Below are positions 1-5,915 of a DNA stretch of 10,536 nucleotides, one piece after another. Position numbers and translations under genes: made by a program. This stretch comes from Chloroflexia bacterium (GTDB lineage: Bacteria; Chloroflexota; Chloroflexia; Thermobaculales; Thermobaculaceae). The notes under the pieces were generated by a model. That model worked only from the letters and a program-made list of their open reading frames with translations. It did no database searches and was not told the origin of the DNA. The DNA lies in NCBI GenBank assembly GCA_013695265.1, contig JACDAU010000324.1:1-10536 (forward strand). The letters are read 5' to 3'. The stretch's first letter is position 1. Each line of letters opens with the position of its first letter.

Positions 1-758
1 TCACGGATGTGCAGAGACAGGAAGCCGACGGGTGTGCTGTCGCGAGTCACGATCAGGCTCTCCACATCCTCGGCGTTCACGTGCCGCTCGTATATCTGTC
101 GTGCCGCCTCTTGCTGTTCGTCTGACACCTCGGGTCTGCCAAGCTCCGCGAGCAGCGTCGACGTCGCTGCAAAGTCGCCCTGCTCCGCGCGTCGTACAAC
201 CAGCCCCAAGCGCTCCGGGTCCCCAAACTCCTGAAGGAGCCGACCCCGCTCCACCACGGACACCTGTCCGAAGCCCATCAACTGCCACGTTGTATATGGG
301 CCACCGACCACTCCATCGAGGGTCCCAAGAAACAGCGTAAGTGCGAGACCGTGGCCGCACACCGCGACCCGTTCCCCTTCGTGCTTTCGCTCGACGTCCC
401 GGATGCACGCCGTAATACGCTCCGTCGCCTCGCCGACGGGTTCCCAGCCTTCGGGAGCCTTCTCTTCCTCCAGGTATCGTCGAACCAGCGCTGGATAATC
501 GTCCGCCCAACCAGGTGGACGCCGGACCTCCTTCAGCCGCTCGTCCAGCCGGATCTCAAGGCCGTACTGTTGCGCCGCGCTGCGCACGGTCTCGACCGCC
601 TTTTCCTCCGGGCTACTGTAAAGCGAGTCGATATCCCGCCAGAATCTCGCCTGCGCGAGTTGTCGCGCCTCTGCCTCCCCCTCCGGCGAGAGGGGCCACC
701 GGTGTGGGTCCGGCCCTGTTGGCATCGTCCACGCGTGGCGAACGAGATACAAGCGCAT
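1..758 (-). CDS. Histidine phosphatase fused to a GNAT acetyltransferase domain (partial, runs off left edge)
   Basis: The frame is open from an ATG at 758 to the window edge: 252 complete codons and no stop. Residues 1-180 form a histidine phosphatase (phosphoglycerate mutase-like) domain. It starts MRLYLVRHAWT, with R7-H8 as the RH motif (RHA rather than the usual RHG), and has the second catalytic histidine in VAVCGHG (H136). From about residue 187 the sequence becomes GNAT-like: LVVRRAEQGDFAA, then LLAELGRP, then a strand LIVTRDSTPVGFLSLHI typical of the GNAT core. The acetyl-CoA loop lies beyond the window. The start is supported by AAGGAG six bases upstream (765-770). The phosphatase part probably hydrolyses a small phosphoester in the cytoplasm and the second domain may acetylate an amine; neither substrate can be read from sequence. 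Alternatively the GNAT-like part could be a non-catalytic appendage. Confidence 0.88.
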   Translation of the reverse strand, partial: MRLYLVRHAWTMPTGPDPHRWPLSPEGEAEARQLAQARFWRDIDSLYSSPEEKAVETVRSAAQQYGLEIRLDERLKEVRRPPGWADDYPALVRRYLEEEKAPEGWEPVGEATERITACIRDVERKHEGERVAVCGHGLALTLFLGTLDGVVGGPYTTWQLMGFGQVSVVERGRLLQEFGDPERLGLVVRRAEQGDFAATSTLLAELGRPEVSDEQQEAARQIYERHVNAEDVESLIVTRDSTPVGFLSLHIR

Positions 759-835
759 CTCCCACTCCTTTTCCTGCGAGTACCAATATAGAGCACACAA
801 CCGGCACTGTGGTACGGATTCCGCGCCGCGGCCAC

Positions 836-860
836 GTAGGGGCGTTCAACTGAACGCCTG
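836..860. repeat. GTAGGGGC-type palindrome, left of mazG
   Basis: GTAGGGGC begins at 836. It overlaps a perfect dyad with arms GGCGTTCA (841-848) and TGAACGCC (851-858) around a 2-base centre. It lies in the 247-bp gap between mazG and the phosphatase-GNAT gene, about 80 bp upstream of the latter's start. It resembles short dispersed palindromic (REP/MITE-like) elements that carry GTAGGGGC/GCCCCTAC tips. It could instead be an operator. Confidence 0.45.
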
Positions 861-1005
861 TGCAACCTCTCACGCCACCCCATACTTTCGCGGTCAATGC
901 GTACGACCACGGCGGGACGCCTCGCACCCATAGGTAACTGAGGTGGTTTTGCCTTCCACTCGTGTGCTTCGACAGGCGACACGAGAAGCGTGGATCCGTA
1001 TCGCG

Positions 1006-1347
1006 TTAGTCTCGCTGAGGGAGATCAGTGAGCTTCGGATTGTTGTAGTGGCGGTTGCGATCCCGGATGGTTTTTGTTTCCAGGTTCGCGAGGAACGCCG
1101 CGGTGTGGTCGGTGCCGGTCTGATTGGCAATCGCCAGCACATCAGCGAGTTCGTCTGCCAGGTCGTGCTGCTCGGCGGAATTGCGGGCGCTCTGGTCGCC
1201 GTACGTGCGGTTCATCACGCGCGCTACCTCTCTAATCTCCTCCACGAGTTGCGCGAGGTTGGAAAGTTCCGTGAAGTAGCGTACCACCACCGTTCGGACG
1301 TACTCGTCGACGGCCTCCTGAGCGTGGCGCAGTGTGACCTCGGTCAT
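1006..1347 (-). CDS. MazG-like nucleotide pyrophosphohydrolase
   Basis: The 113-residue protein has the all-alpha NTP-pyrophosphohydrolase signature ExxE-(25)-ExxD: E37-x-x-E40 in LVEEIREVARVMNR and E66-x-x-D69 in DLADELADVLAIANQTGTD, followed by N75 and D80. These acidic residues bind Mg2+ in the family. Length and layout (LANLA-like helix, central EExxE helix, C-terminal charged helix) fit short MazG-like proteins of the YpjD type, which hydrolyse (d)NTPs to NMP and PPi, often as house-cleaning enzymes. ATG at 1347 is chosen because AGAGG lies five bases upstream; a GTG at 1353 in frame has no such site. The gene stands alone, 214 bp after the FAH-like gene and 247 bp before the phosphatase gene, and is bracketed by two palindromes. 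The exact nucleotide substrate cannot be told. Confidence 0.88.
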   Translation of the reverse strand: MTEVTLRHAQEAVDEYVRTVVVRYFTELSNLAQLVEEIREVARVMNRTYGDQSARNSAEQHDLADELADVLAIANQTGTDHTAAFLANLETKTIRDRNRHYNNPKLTDLPQRD

Positions 1348-1426
1348 CGACACCTCTGCCTTGTGAAACCGACTGACAGGATTAGCCCGGTTCTAAGACG
1401 CAATCCGGTTGCATTTTTTCTCCGTT

Positions 1427-1450
1427 GGGCACGGCACAGCGTGCCCCTAC
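1427..1450. repeat. Hairpin with GCCCCTAC tip, right of mazG
   Basis: Perfect 7-bp arms GGGCACG (1427-1433) and CGTGCCC (1440-1446) enclose a 6-base loop, and the right arm continues into GCCCCTAC (1443-1450). That is the inverse of the GTAGGGGC tip at 836. The hairpin sits in the 1348-1561 gap. For leftward transcription it is downstream of the FAH-like gene and could help end its transcript, but no T-run follows on that strand. The best reading is a REP-like palindrome; a factor-dependent terminator hairpin is the alternative. Confidence 0.5.
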
Positions 1451-1561
1451 CCACGACAAAGCGACGTCGAATACGCGGAGTTCCCAGGACTTGCTCGGAA
1501 CAGCATTCGCGCCTCAAAGCGGAGTCGTCCCGCCGGTGGTTTGTGTCGATCCTCCGGATCC

Positions 1562-2503
1562 TCATAGCTCGGCCACGACGCGGTTTTCCAACGTTCCAAT
1601 GCCCTCGATCTCGAGCGTCACCAAATCGCCTGGCCGCATGAACACCGGGGGACGGCGAAACTGGCCCGCGCCTGCGGGTGTGCCGGTCGTCACGATGTCG
1701 CCCGGATCGAGCGTCATCACCCGTGAGAGATCGGCGAGCAGCCGTGCAAGAGAAAATATCGAATCACTGGTTGACGTGTCCTGCATGACTGTGCCATTGA
1801 GGATCGTCCGAAGTCGCAGATTGGTGGGATCGTGCATCTCGTCGGCGGTGACAATGCACGGCCCGATCGGAGCAAAGGTGTCGAAGTTCCTGCCCAGCGT
1901 GTACTGGTTGTCGGGGTTCTGCACATCGCGCGCCGAAACATCGTGCAGGATCGTGTACCCCGCGACGCCAGCGAGTGCGTCGGCTTCAGCCACTTGCCTC
2001 ATTTGACCTCCGATGACCGCCGCGAGGTGAACTCCGTAGTCAAGTTGCTGGGTGAGTCGTGGAACGATAATTGGCTCGCCGGGACCGATAATCGTGTTCG
2101 GCAGCTTCGCGTAGAAGTACGGACATGCCGGGCGTGCAGCCGACGGATCCTCCTCAAGGCGCTCCACGTAGTTGATGCCGCAGCACAGGATCTTTCCGGG
2201 GTCTGGGATCGGCGGCCATATTTCGACTGCGTCAAACGGGTACCACAGATTCTCCCGCTCCCGCTCGGGCAGTTGAGTGACGTGAAGCAAAGCGTCCTGG
2301 GCGGCTTGAATTCCCAGTGGTCCCAGATCGAGCAGATCGGAGATGTAGCCCGAGAGCGGTTGAGCAGCCACCTTGCCCCGCGAGCCCAGAAGCATCGCGT
2401 GCGCGGCGCTGAGGTCGATGAGCCCACCGCGCCACTCCGCGCCGAGGAGCACCTCATCCTCCACCACCTCGAACGTGTACAGTCTCAACTCTTCCTCCTG
2501 CAT
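1562..2503 (-). CDS. FAH-family protein with substituted active site (probable pseudoenzyme)
   Basis: The 313-residue fold is clearly fumarylacetoacetate hydrolase family: DPGKILCCGINY (101-112), AGYTILHDVSARD (181-193), NFDTFAPIGP (206-215), LNGTVMQDTST (235-245), TLDPGDIVTTGTPAG (264-278) and the C-terminal IEGIGTLEN. Key positions differ from active members. The catalytic His after GxNY is R115, though E118 is kept. The metal-binding ExE is G157-V-H159 (DYGVHL). The lysine before FDTF is R205. Only the third metal ligand, D188, remains. The paralogue at 5916-6749 has all of these residues. ATG at 2503 is preferred: GAAGGG lies nine bases upstream and family proteins begin near here. A TTG at 2584 is in frame but has no ribosome site. 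It follows the dehydrogenase by 91 bp. It may be a regulatory or heteromeric partner, or have lost function recently; the frame is intact. Confidence 0.9.
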   Translation of the reverse strand: MQEEELRLYTFEVVEDEVLLGAEWRGGLIDLSAAHAMLLGSRGKVAAQPLSGYISDLLDLGPLGIQAAQDALLHVTQLPERERENLWYPFDAVEIWPPIPDPGKILCCGINYVERLEEDPSAARPACPYFYAKLPNTIIGPGEPIIVPRLTQQLDYGVHLAAVIGGQMRQVAEADALAGVAGYTILHDVSARDVQNPDNQYTLGRNFDTFAPIGPCIVTADEMHDPTNLRLRTILNGTVMQDTSTSDSIFSLARLLADLSRVMTLDPGDIVTTGTPAGAGQFRRPPVFMRPGDLVTLEIEGIGTLENRVVAEL

Positions 2504-2534
2504 CCGGATCTGCCCTTCTGGTAGCGGGTGCGGC

Positions 2535-2542
2535 TGGTACCA
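2535..2542. promoter_or_regulatory. TGGTACCA palindrome upstream of the second FAH gene
   Basis: This perfect 8-bp palindrome is centred about 35 bp upstream of the ATG at 2503, in the 91-bp gap after the dehydrogenase gene. The core TGGTAC recurs in other gene-upstream gaps in this window. It could be half of an operator or chance. Confidence 0.2.
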
Positions 2543-2594
2543 CCGGTTGTGGGGCGGCGCGGTTTGGGTGGCCCCCTTCGACAAGATTCGACGG

Positions 2595-3614
2595 CTAACT
2601 GCCGTCCTGCACCAGCACGGCTTTATGAACGCTCTCCGGTTGTTGTGCCAGATATGAGAAGACCGATGGAGCCTCCCACAGTGAGAACTCGGTCGCGACC
2701 CGTGGGTACGTGATCTTGCCGCCAGCGAGGAGTTGGAGGGATTCGGGAAAGCAGTCGACGGAGGCGCGGCTGCCGTGGACCGTCATCTCCTTGCGGGTCC
2801 AGTCGAGCGCCGGGAAGGAGACGCGCTCCCCCTGCTGCGCGAGGCCCAGAATCACAATCCGCCCCCCCGCGGCGACGAGGTCCACCGTTTGTTCCATTGC
2901 GCGGGTACTACCGGCCGCCTCGATCACGACGGGCGCGCCCTCCCCGTTTGTCTGCTCCAGGACCGCCGGGAGCAGACCTTCTCCGGACGGAATCGTTGCC
3001 GCGCCGAGGCTGGCGGCGGCTTCGAGCCGGGATGGCAAGATATCCGTGACGGCTACCCGCGCGCCCCGTGCCCGCGCAACGTCCATCACGGCAAGCCCGA
3101 TTGGTCCAGCTCCGATGACCAGAACGTACTCGCCTGCAACCACCGCGCCCCGGCGGCACGCCTGTACGCCTATTGCTACCGGTTCCGAGAAGGAAGCCAG
3201 ACTGAGCGAGATGCCGGGCGGGACCCTGTGGATGTTGCGCGCCGGAGCCGCGATCATCTGGGCGAAGCCACCGGGTGCGTGGACGCCGAGCACGACGAGC
3301 CTGGAGCAACAGTTGGTCTTCCCGATCTGGCACGGGTAGCATGTTCCGCATCCGATGAACGGCTCGACCACTACCGGGGTGCCTGGCTCGAGATCTTTCA
3401 CCCCCGCGCCCGTTTCGGCGACGGTACCCGCGATCTCGTGACCAGCGATCAGCGGATACGAGTTGTACGGGTTCGTTCCGCGATAGATATACAGGTCTCC
3501 TGCACACACCCCCGTCGCACGTACGGAGACGAGCACCTCGCCGTGCGCCGGACGCGGCGACTTCCAGGAGCTGATCTCCAGGGTGTTTGGGGCGGTAATG
3601 ATCGCAGCGCGCAT
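2595..3614 (-). CDS. Zinc-dependent medium-chain alcohol/polyol dehydrogenase
   Basis: This 339-residue NAD(P)-dependent dehydrogenase is of the sorbitol/threonine dehydrogenase type. The catalytic zinc site is C37 (TGVCAGD), H59-E60 (GHEIAG) and E144 (SEPVAI). The structural zinc site is C89-x2-C92-x2-C95-x7-C103. The Rossmann motif is VIGAGPIGL (166-174), and D191 at the end of the second strand suggests NAD+ over NADP+. It would oxidise a secondary alcohol, polyol or hydroxy acid to a ketone in the cytoplasm; the substrate is not evident. ATG at 3614 is chosen because GAGGAG lies six bases upstream; the in-frame extension to 3785 has unrelated composition and no ribosome site. It sits between the beta-lactamase-fold gene (244-bp gap) and the second FAH gene (91-bp gap). 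That suggests it supplies a keto substrate for a linked degradative step. Confidence 0.93.
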   Translation of the reverse strand: MRAAIITAPNTLEISSWKSPRPAHGEVLVSVRATGVCAGDLYIYRGTNPYNSYPLIAGHEIAGTVAETGAGVKDLEPGTPVVVEPFIGCGTCYPCQIGKTNCCSRLVVLGVHAPGGFAQMIAAPARNIHRVPPGISLSLASFSEPVAIGVQACRRGAVVAGEYVLVIGAGPIGLAVMDVARARGARVAVTDILPSRLEAAASLGAATIPSGEGLLPAVLEQTNGEGAPVVIEAAGSTRAMEQTVDLVAAGGRIVILGLAQQGERVSFPALDWTRKEMTVHGSRASVDCFPESLQLLAGGKITYPRVATEFSLWEAPSVFSYLAQQPESVHKAVLVQDGS

Positions 3615-3658
3615 ATATCGCTCCTCACTCGAAACGGCCTCAGTTCCCGATGGGCGGG

Positions 3659-3723
3659 CCACTGCGTGTCTGCAACGCAAGAACGCGTCTCGGCGCAGTG
3701 GGTTCGGTCGAGTTGTCTCGACC
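3659..3723. repeat. Two adjacent inverted repeats upstream of the dehydrogenase gene
   Basis: The first has 8-bp arms CCACTGCG (3659-3666) and CGCAGTGG (3694-3701) separated by 27 bases. The second is a tight hairpin, 7-bp arms GGTCGAG (3706-3712) and CTCGACC (3717-3723) with loop TTGT. They fill the middle of the 244-bp gap (3615-3858). They could form a leader structure for the dehydrogenase mRNA or end transcripts from the gene upstream. No T-run follows on the minus strand. Confidence 0.35.
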
Positions 3724-3754
3724 CCCGAAGGTGTGGCGAACTCGGTGCCGAGGT

Positions 3755-3763
3755 ATATTAGCA
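3755..3763 (-). promoter_or_regulatory. Possible extended -10 promoter for the dehydrogenase gene
   Basis: On the minus strand the sequence reads TGCTAATAT, fitting an extended -10 (TGn plus a TATAAT-like hexamer). There is no convincing -35 hexamer 16-18 bases upstream. Transcription from here would give a leader of about 130 bases containing both inverted repeats at 3659-3723. Confidence 0.22.
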
Positions 3764-3858
3764 TGTCGGTCTGACGCCTGCGCACGCAAGCTCGCTGACT
3801 TCCGGAAAGCTGACCAGGTCGCGAGATGTAACGCCGTGAGGTGTGGTCGGCAGGTGCT

Positions 3859-4656
3859 TCAGCGGTCGATTTGCGTTAGCACAATGCGGCCGGGAGGCGA
3901 TTCGGCTACGTGCTCGCGGTATAGGTCGCGGACCACGTCTTCCATCGTCTCATACACCGCCAGAAGGCGAGCTGGGTCTGTCGCCTCCTTTGTGGCGACC
4001 GCGTAAGCTACAAGATTGGCGGTCGCGACATCGCCGAGGATTCCAATGTCCATCGCCGACGCTTCAAGTCCTCCCTGTACGTTCAAAACATGGTGGGCGG
4101 GTATCTCATCCGACTGAAATATCTGCCGCACCATCCCCGAAATTACAGGCCGCCACAACCGCGGCGCGCTGCTGTGGCCAAGCGCGATGGATCGGGCGAG
4201 CGCAGCCATGGTGTCCAGGCGGGCAGCAGAATAATTCGGTCTGGGTGATAGGCGCATCTCGCCATGAATCTCGCCGACCCGCCGCAGAAGCGACTCCCAG
4301 CCACCAAGCAGAGCGACGAGGGCGAGCGCGCAGTGGTGGTCGAGCGCGCCGACGGCCATTTCTACTATCTCACGCAACTCTAGTTCAGTCTGCCCCCACA
4401 TATGCGGGTACAGTTCGTGGCTGGTGGAGTCCGGATCAAGCTCCACGCCGGGCACCAGGTCGTTCCACCGGAGCTCACCCCGGCTCACGGCGTCAACGAC
4501 GGCACTCCCAATCACGAGGTTTTCCGCAGAAGCAAGCGGGAACCACTCGTCCGCCCGCAGAGAGCCCAGCTTCCGTCCGTCTACCACGTCCAGCGCCGAG
4601 ATGCCCACGATCGCACCTGCCTCCGTGGCGGCGTGGAATGGTGTTGCGCGGCTCAC
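3859..4656 (-). CDS. Class A beta-lactamase-fold serine hydrolase relative lacking catalytic motifs
   Basis: The 265-residue protein follows the order of class A beta-lactamase-like (Beta-lactamase2) proteins. FPLASAENLVIGSAVVDA (39-56) matches the SxxK helix. IVEMAVGALDHHCALALVALLGG (97-119) matches the SDN region. VQGGLEASAMDIGIL (193-207) matches the KTG strand. Each active-site motif is altered: SxxK is S43-A-E-N46 with the lysine lost, SDN is L105-D-H107, and KTG is Q194-G-G196. No signal peptide is visible, so it is probably cytoplasmic, unlike true beta-lactamases. The GTG start at 4656 has GGAGGAG seven bases upstream. It lies between the nucleoside hydrolase and the dehydrogenase. 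The role is unknown: possibly binding or scaffolding, or a different chemistry using S43. It is unlikely to give beta-lactam resistance. Confidence 0.8.
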   Translation of the reverse strand: MSRATPFHAATEAGAIVGISALDVVDGRKLGSLRADEWFPLASAENLVIGSAVVDAVSRGELRWNDLVPGVELDPDSTSHELYPHMWGQTELELREIVEMAVGALDHHCALALVALLGGWESLLRRVGEIHGEMRLSPRPNYSAARLDTMAALARSIALGHSSAPRLWRPVISGMVRQIFQSDEIPAHHVLNVQGGLEASAMDIGILGDVATANLVAYAVATKEATDPARLLAVYETMEDVVRDLYREHVAESPPGRIVLTQIDR

Positions 4657-4689
4657 GCGGTTGCTCCTCCATTCTGACCGTTATTCAGA

Positions 4690-4709
4690 GTACAACAGGT
4701 GCGTTGTAC
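4690..4709. promoter_or_regulatory. Operator-like dyad upstream of the beta-lactamase-fold gene
   Basis: Perfect 7-bp arms GTACAAC (4690-4696) and GTTGTAC (4703-4709) flank a 6-base centre, 34 bases upstream of the GTG at 4656. Size and placement suit a dimeric helix-turn-helix regulator. No regulator gene lies in the leftward cluster. Confidence 0.38.
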
Positions 4710-4807
4710 GGTCTCACGTCGAATATCGCGGCGCCCGCCGTCGGAGCTAAGAGCGTCCGAAACCAGCGGCGAAGATGGCGTCAGCCACCGTGATTATGGC
4801 GCCCCAC

Positions 4808-5740
4808 CTATGGCGATGAGCCGAGCGCAGTCGTGCTCAACCGCTCGATCAAAAATTCCTCAAAGCGCTTGACATCGACATCGAGCGCGACGTGTGCGTT
4901 CAGTGGTGCGCCCTCGGAGGGAGTGCGCATCAGCGTTGCGCCCGTGGCGTGTCGGCCGGCGAGTTCAATATCGACATGCATCGGGTACGAGGTCACTAGC
5001 TCCGGATGGATCAGCGTCGCAATGGCGAGAGGATCATGTAGGTGAGTGAATCCGCGGGCTCGATAGCCGGGGAATATCTCCACCTGGCGGGCCACAACCT
5101 CCTGAAACGGCGTTCCGCTGGAACGGATGCGTTGCACCCCCTCCGCCCTGATGCGCACCTGTGTCGTCACGTCCAGCGGGATCAGCGTGATGGGCGCGCC
5201 AGAGGTGAGGACGACGTGCGCTGCCTCGGGGTCGCAAGCGATATTGTGCTCACGATACGGTTGTTCCAATGGGCTCCGGGCGCGCGCCACCCCACCCATG
5301 ATCGTGAGACCTGCAAGGTTCCGTGCCAGTTCCGGCTCGCGCAGTAGCGCCAGCGCGATGTTTGTGAGCGGACCAATCGCGATGAGATGTATTGACTCGG
5401 GAGACTCCATAACTGTGCGAATAATGTAGTCCACTGCATGTTCCGACGAAGGCTGGAGCGCACCATCGTCCGGCTCCAGGACACCCTCGCCCTCGTGGCC
5501 CGACCAGTATATTGGCACGAGATCCAGCAATGGCCGCCGGACCCCGAGGGTGACGGGCACATCGGTGATTCCCGCTAGACCGAGGAGCTTCAGCACCATC
5601 CTGGCGCGAAGAAGTACATCGGCGTATACACACGTCACGCCCAGCAACTCTAGTTCCGGAGAACAGAGAACGAGCGCCAGCGCAAGGCAGTCGTCCACAT
5701 CGGTACCCATGTCGGTGTCAAGGATAATGCGGGTTGCCAC
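4808..5740 (-). CDS. Nucleoside hydrolase (inosine/uridine-preferring family)
   Basis: The 310-residue enzyme cleaves the N-glycosidic bond of a ribonucleoside to give base and ribose, probably in the cytoplasm. The N-terminal calcium and ribose-binding aspartate cluster is D8-T-D10-M-G-T-D14-V-D16-D17. This is the DTDxGTDVDD variant, two residues longer than the classical DxDxGxDD. Other family hallmarks are IGPLTNIA (122-129), MGG (148-150), EHNIACDPEAA (164-174) and the late H235-D236-P that places the catalytic His and an Asp ligand. All expected residues are present. GTG at 5740 is chosen because AAAGGAG lies ten bases upstream and only a short tail then precedes the first strand; a TTG at 5782 lacks a site. 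It is followed after 151 bp by the beta-lactamase-fold gene. The base preference cannot be read from sequence. Confidence 0.92.
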   Translation of the reverse strand: MATRIILDTDMGTDVDDCLALALVLCSPELELLGVTCVYADVLLRARMVLKLLGLAGITDVPVTLGVRRPLLDLVPIYWSGHEGEGVLEPDDGALQPSSEHAVDYIIRTVMESPESIHLIAIGPLTNIALALLREPELARNLAGLTIMGGVARARSPLEQPYREHNIACDPEAAHVVLTSGAPITLIPLDVTTQVRIRAEGVQRIRSSGTPFQEVVARQVEIFPGYRARGFTHLHDPLAIATLIHPELVTSYPMHVDIELAGRHATGATLMRTPSEGAPLNAHVALDVDVKRFEEFLIERLSTTALGSSP

Positions 5741-5779
5741 CGAAACGATGCTCCTTTGTTTGTGTGCTGCGAGTTCGCA

Positions 5780-5794
5780 CAACGCGCCGCGTTG
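5780..5794. promoter_or_regulatory. 15-bp perfect dyad upstream of the nucleoside hydrolase gene
   Basis: Arms CAACGCG (5780-5786) and CGCGTTG (5788-5794) surround one central base, about 40 bases before the GTG at 5740. The CAAC...GTTG outline resembles the dyad at 4690-4709 before the next gene. It could be an operator. Confidence 0.33.
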
Positions 5795-5840
5795 GTACAG
5801 TCGCGTTCAGGTCGAGGGCTGTTCGGCTCGCAGTGTACCA
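5793..5840. repeat. Spaced inverted repeat TGGTACA...TGTACCA
   Basis: Seven-base arms lie at 5793-5799 and 5834-5840 with 34 bases between, in the 175-bp gap between the first FAH gene and the nucleoside hydrolase. The TGGTAC centres are 42 bp apart, about four helical turns, which could suit looping by a regulator. On the minus strand the second arm reads TGGTACACT, also a possible extended -10. Confidence 0.28.
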
Positions 5841-5915
5841 GTTTGAACCCTCGTCGCGTCGTCTTGCCGGCCAGAACAATGCTGGGATTGCCTCAGCGCG
5901 TAAGGTCACAGGGTG

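Noticed and set aside
959..985. Terminator hairpin after mazG (arms CTCGTGT/ACACGAG)
   Set aside because: The 7-bp stem has a 13-base loop and no T-run on the minus strand, so it is too weak to call.
1402..1418. Intrinsic terminator on the + strand (GCAA/TTGC stem then TTTTTT)
   Set aside because: The stem is only 4 bp, and no + strand gene lies upstream to be terminated.
943..1641. 232-codon open frame on the + strand across mazG and the following gap
   Set aside because: It spans a MazG gene antisense plus intergenic palindromes, and shows no protein family features.
2504..2584. N-terminal extension of the second FAH protein from a TTG at 2584
   Set aside because: There is no ribosome site before the TTG, the 27 added residues do not resemble the family, and ATG at 2503 has GAAGGG upstream.
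2733..3761. 342-codon open frame on the + strand opposite the dehydrogenase gene
   Set aside because: It is antisense to a gene with complete zinc and nucleotide-binding motifs. Its translation is rich in Arg/Asp/His with no recognisable motif, a usual artefact of high-GC codon bias.
3859..4656. Beta-lactam resistance gene
   Set aside because: The general-base Lys, the SDN Ser/Asn and the KTG Lys/Thr are absent, and there is no export signal.
3843..4793. 316-codon open frame on the + strand opposite the beta-lactamase-fold gene
   Set aside because: The translation is low-complexity (Arg, Pro, Ser, Gln) with no domain, while the opposite strand gives a coherent fold with a good ribosome site.
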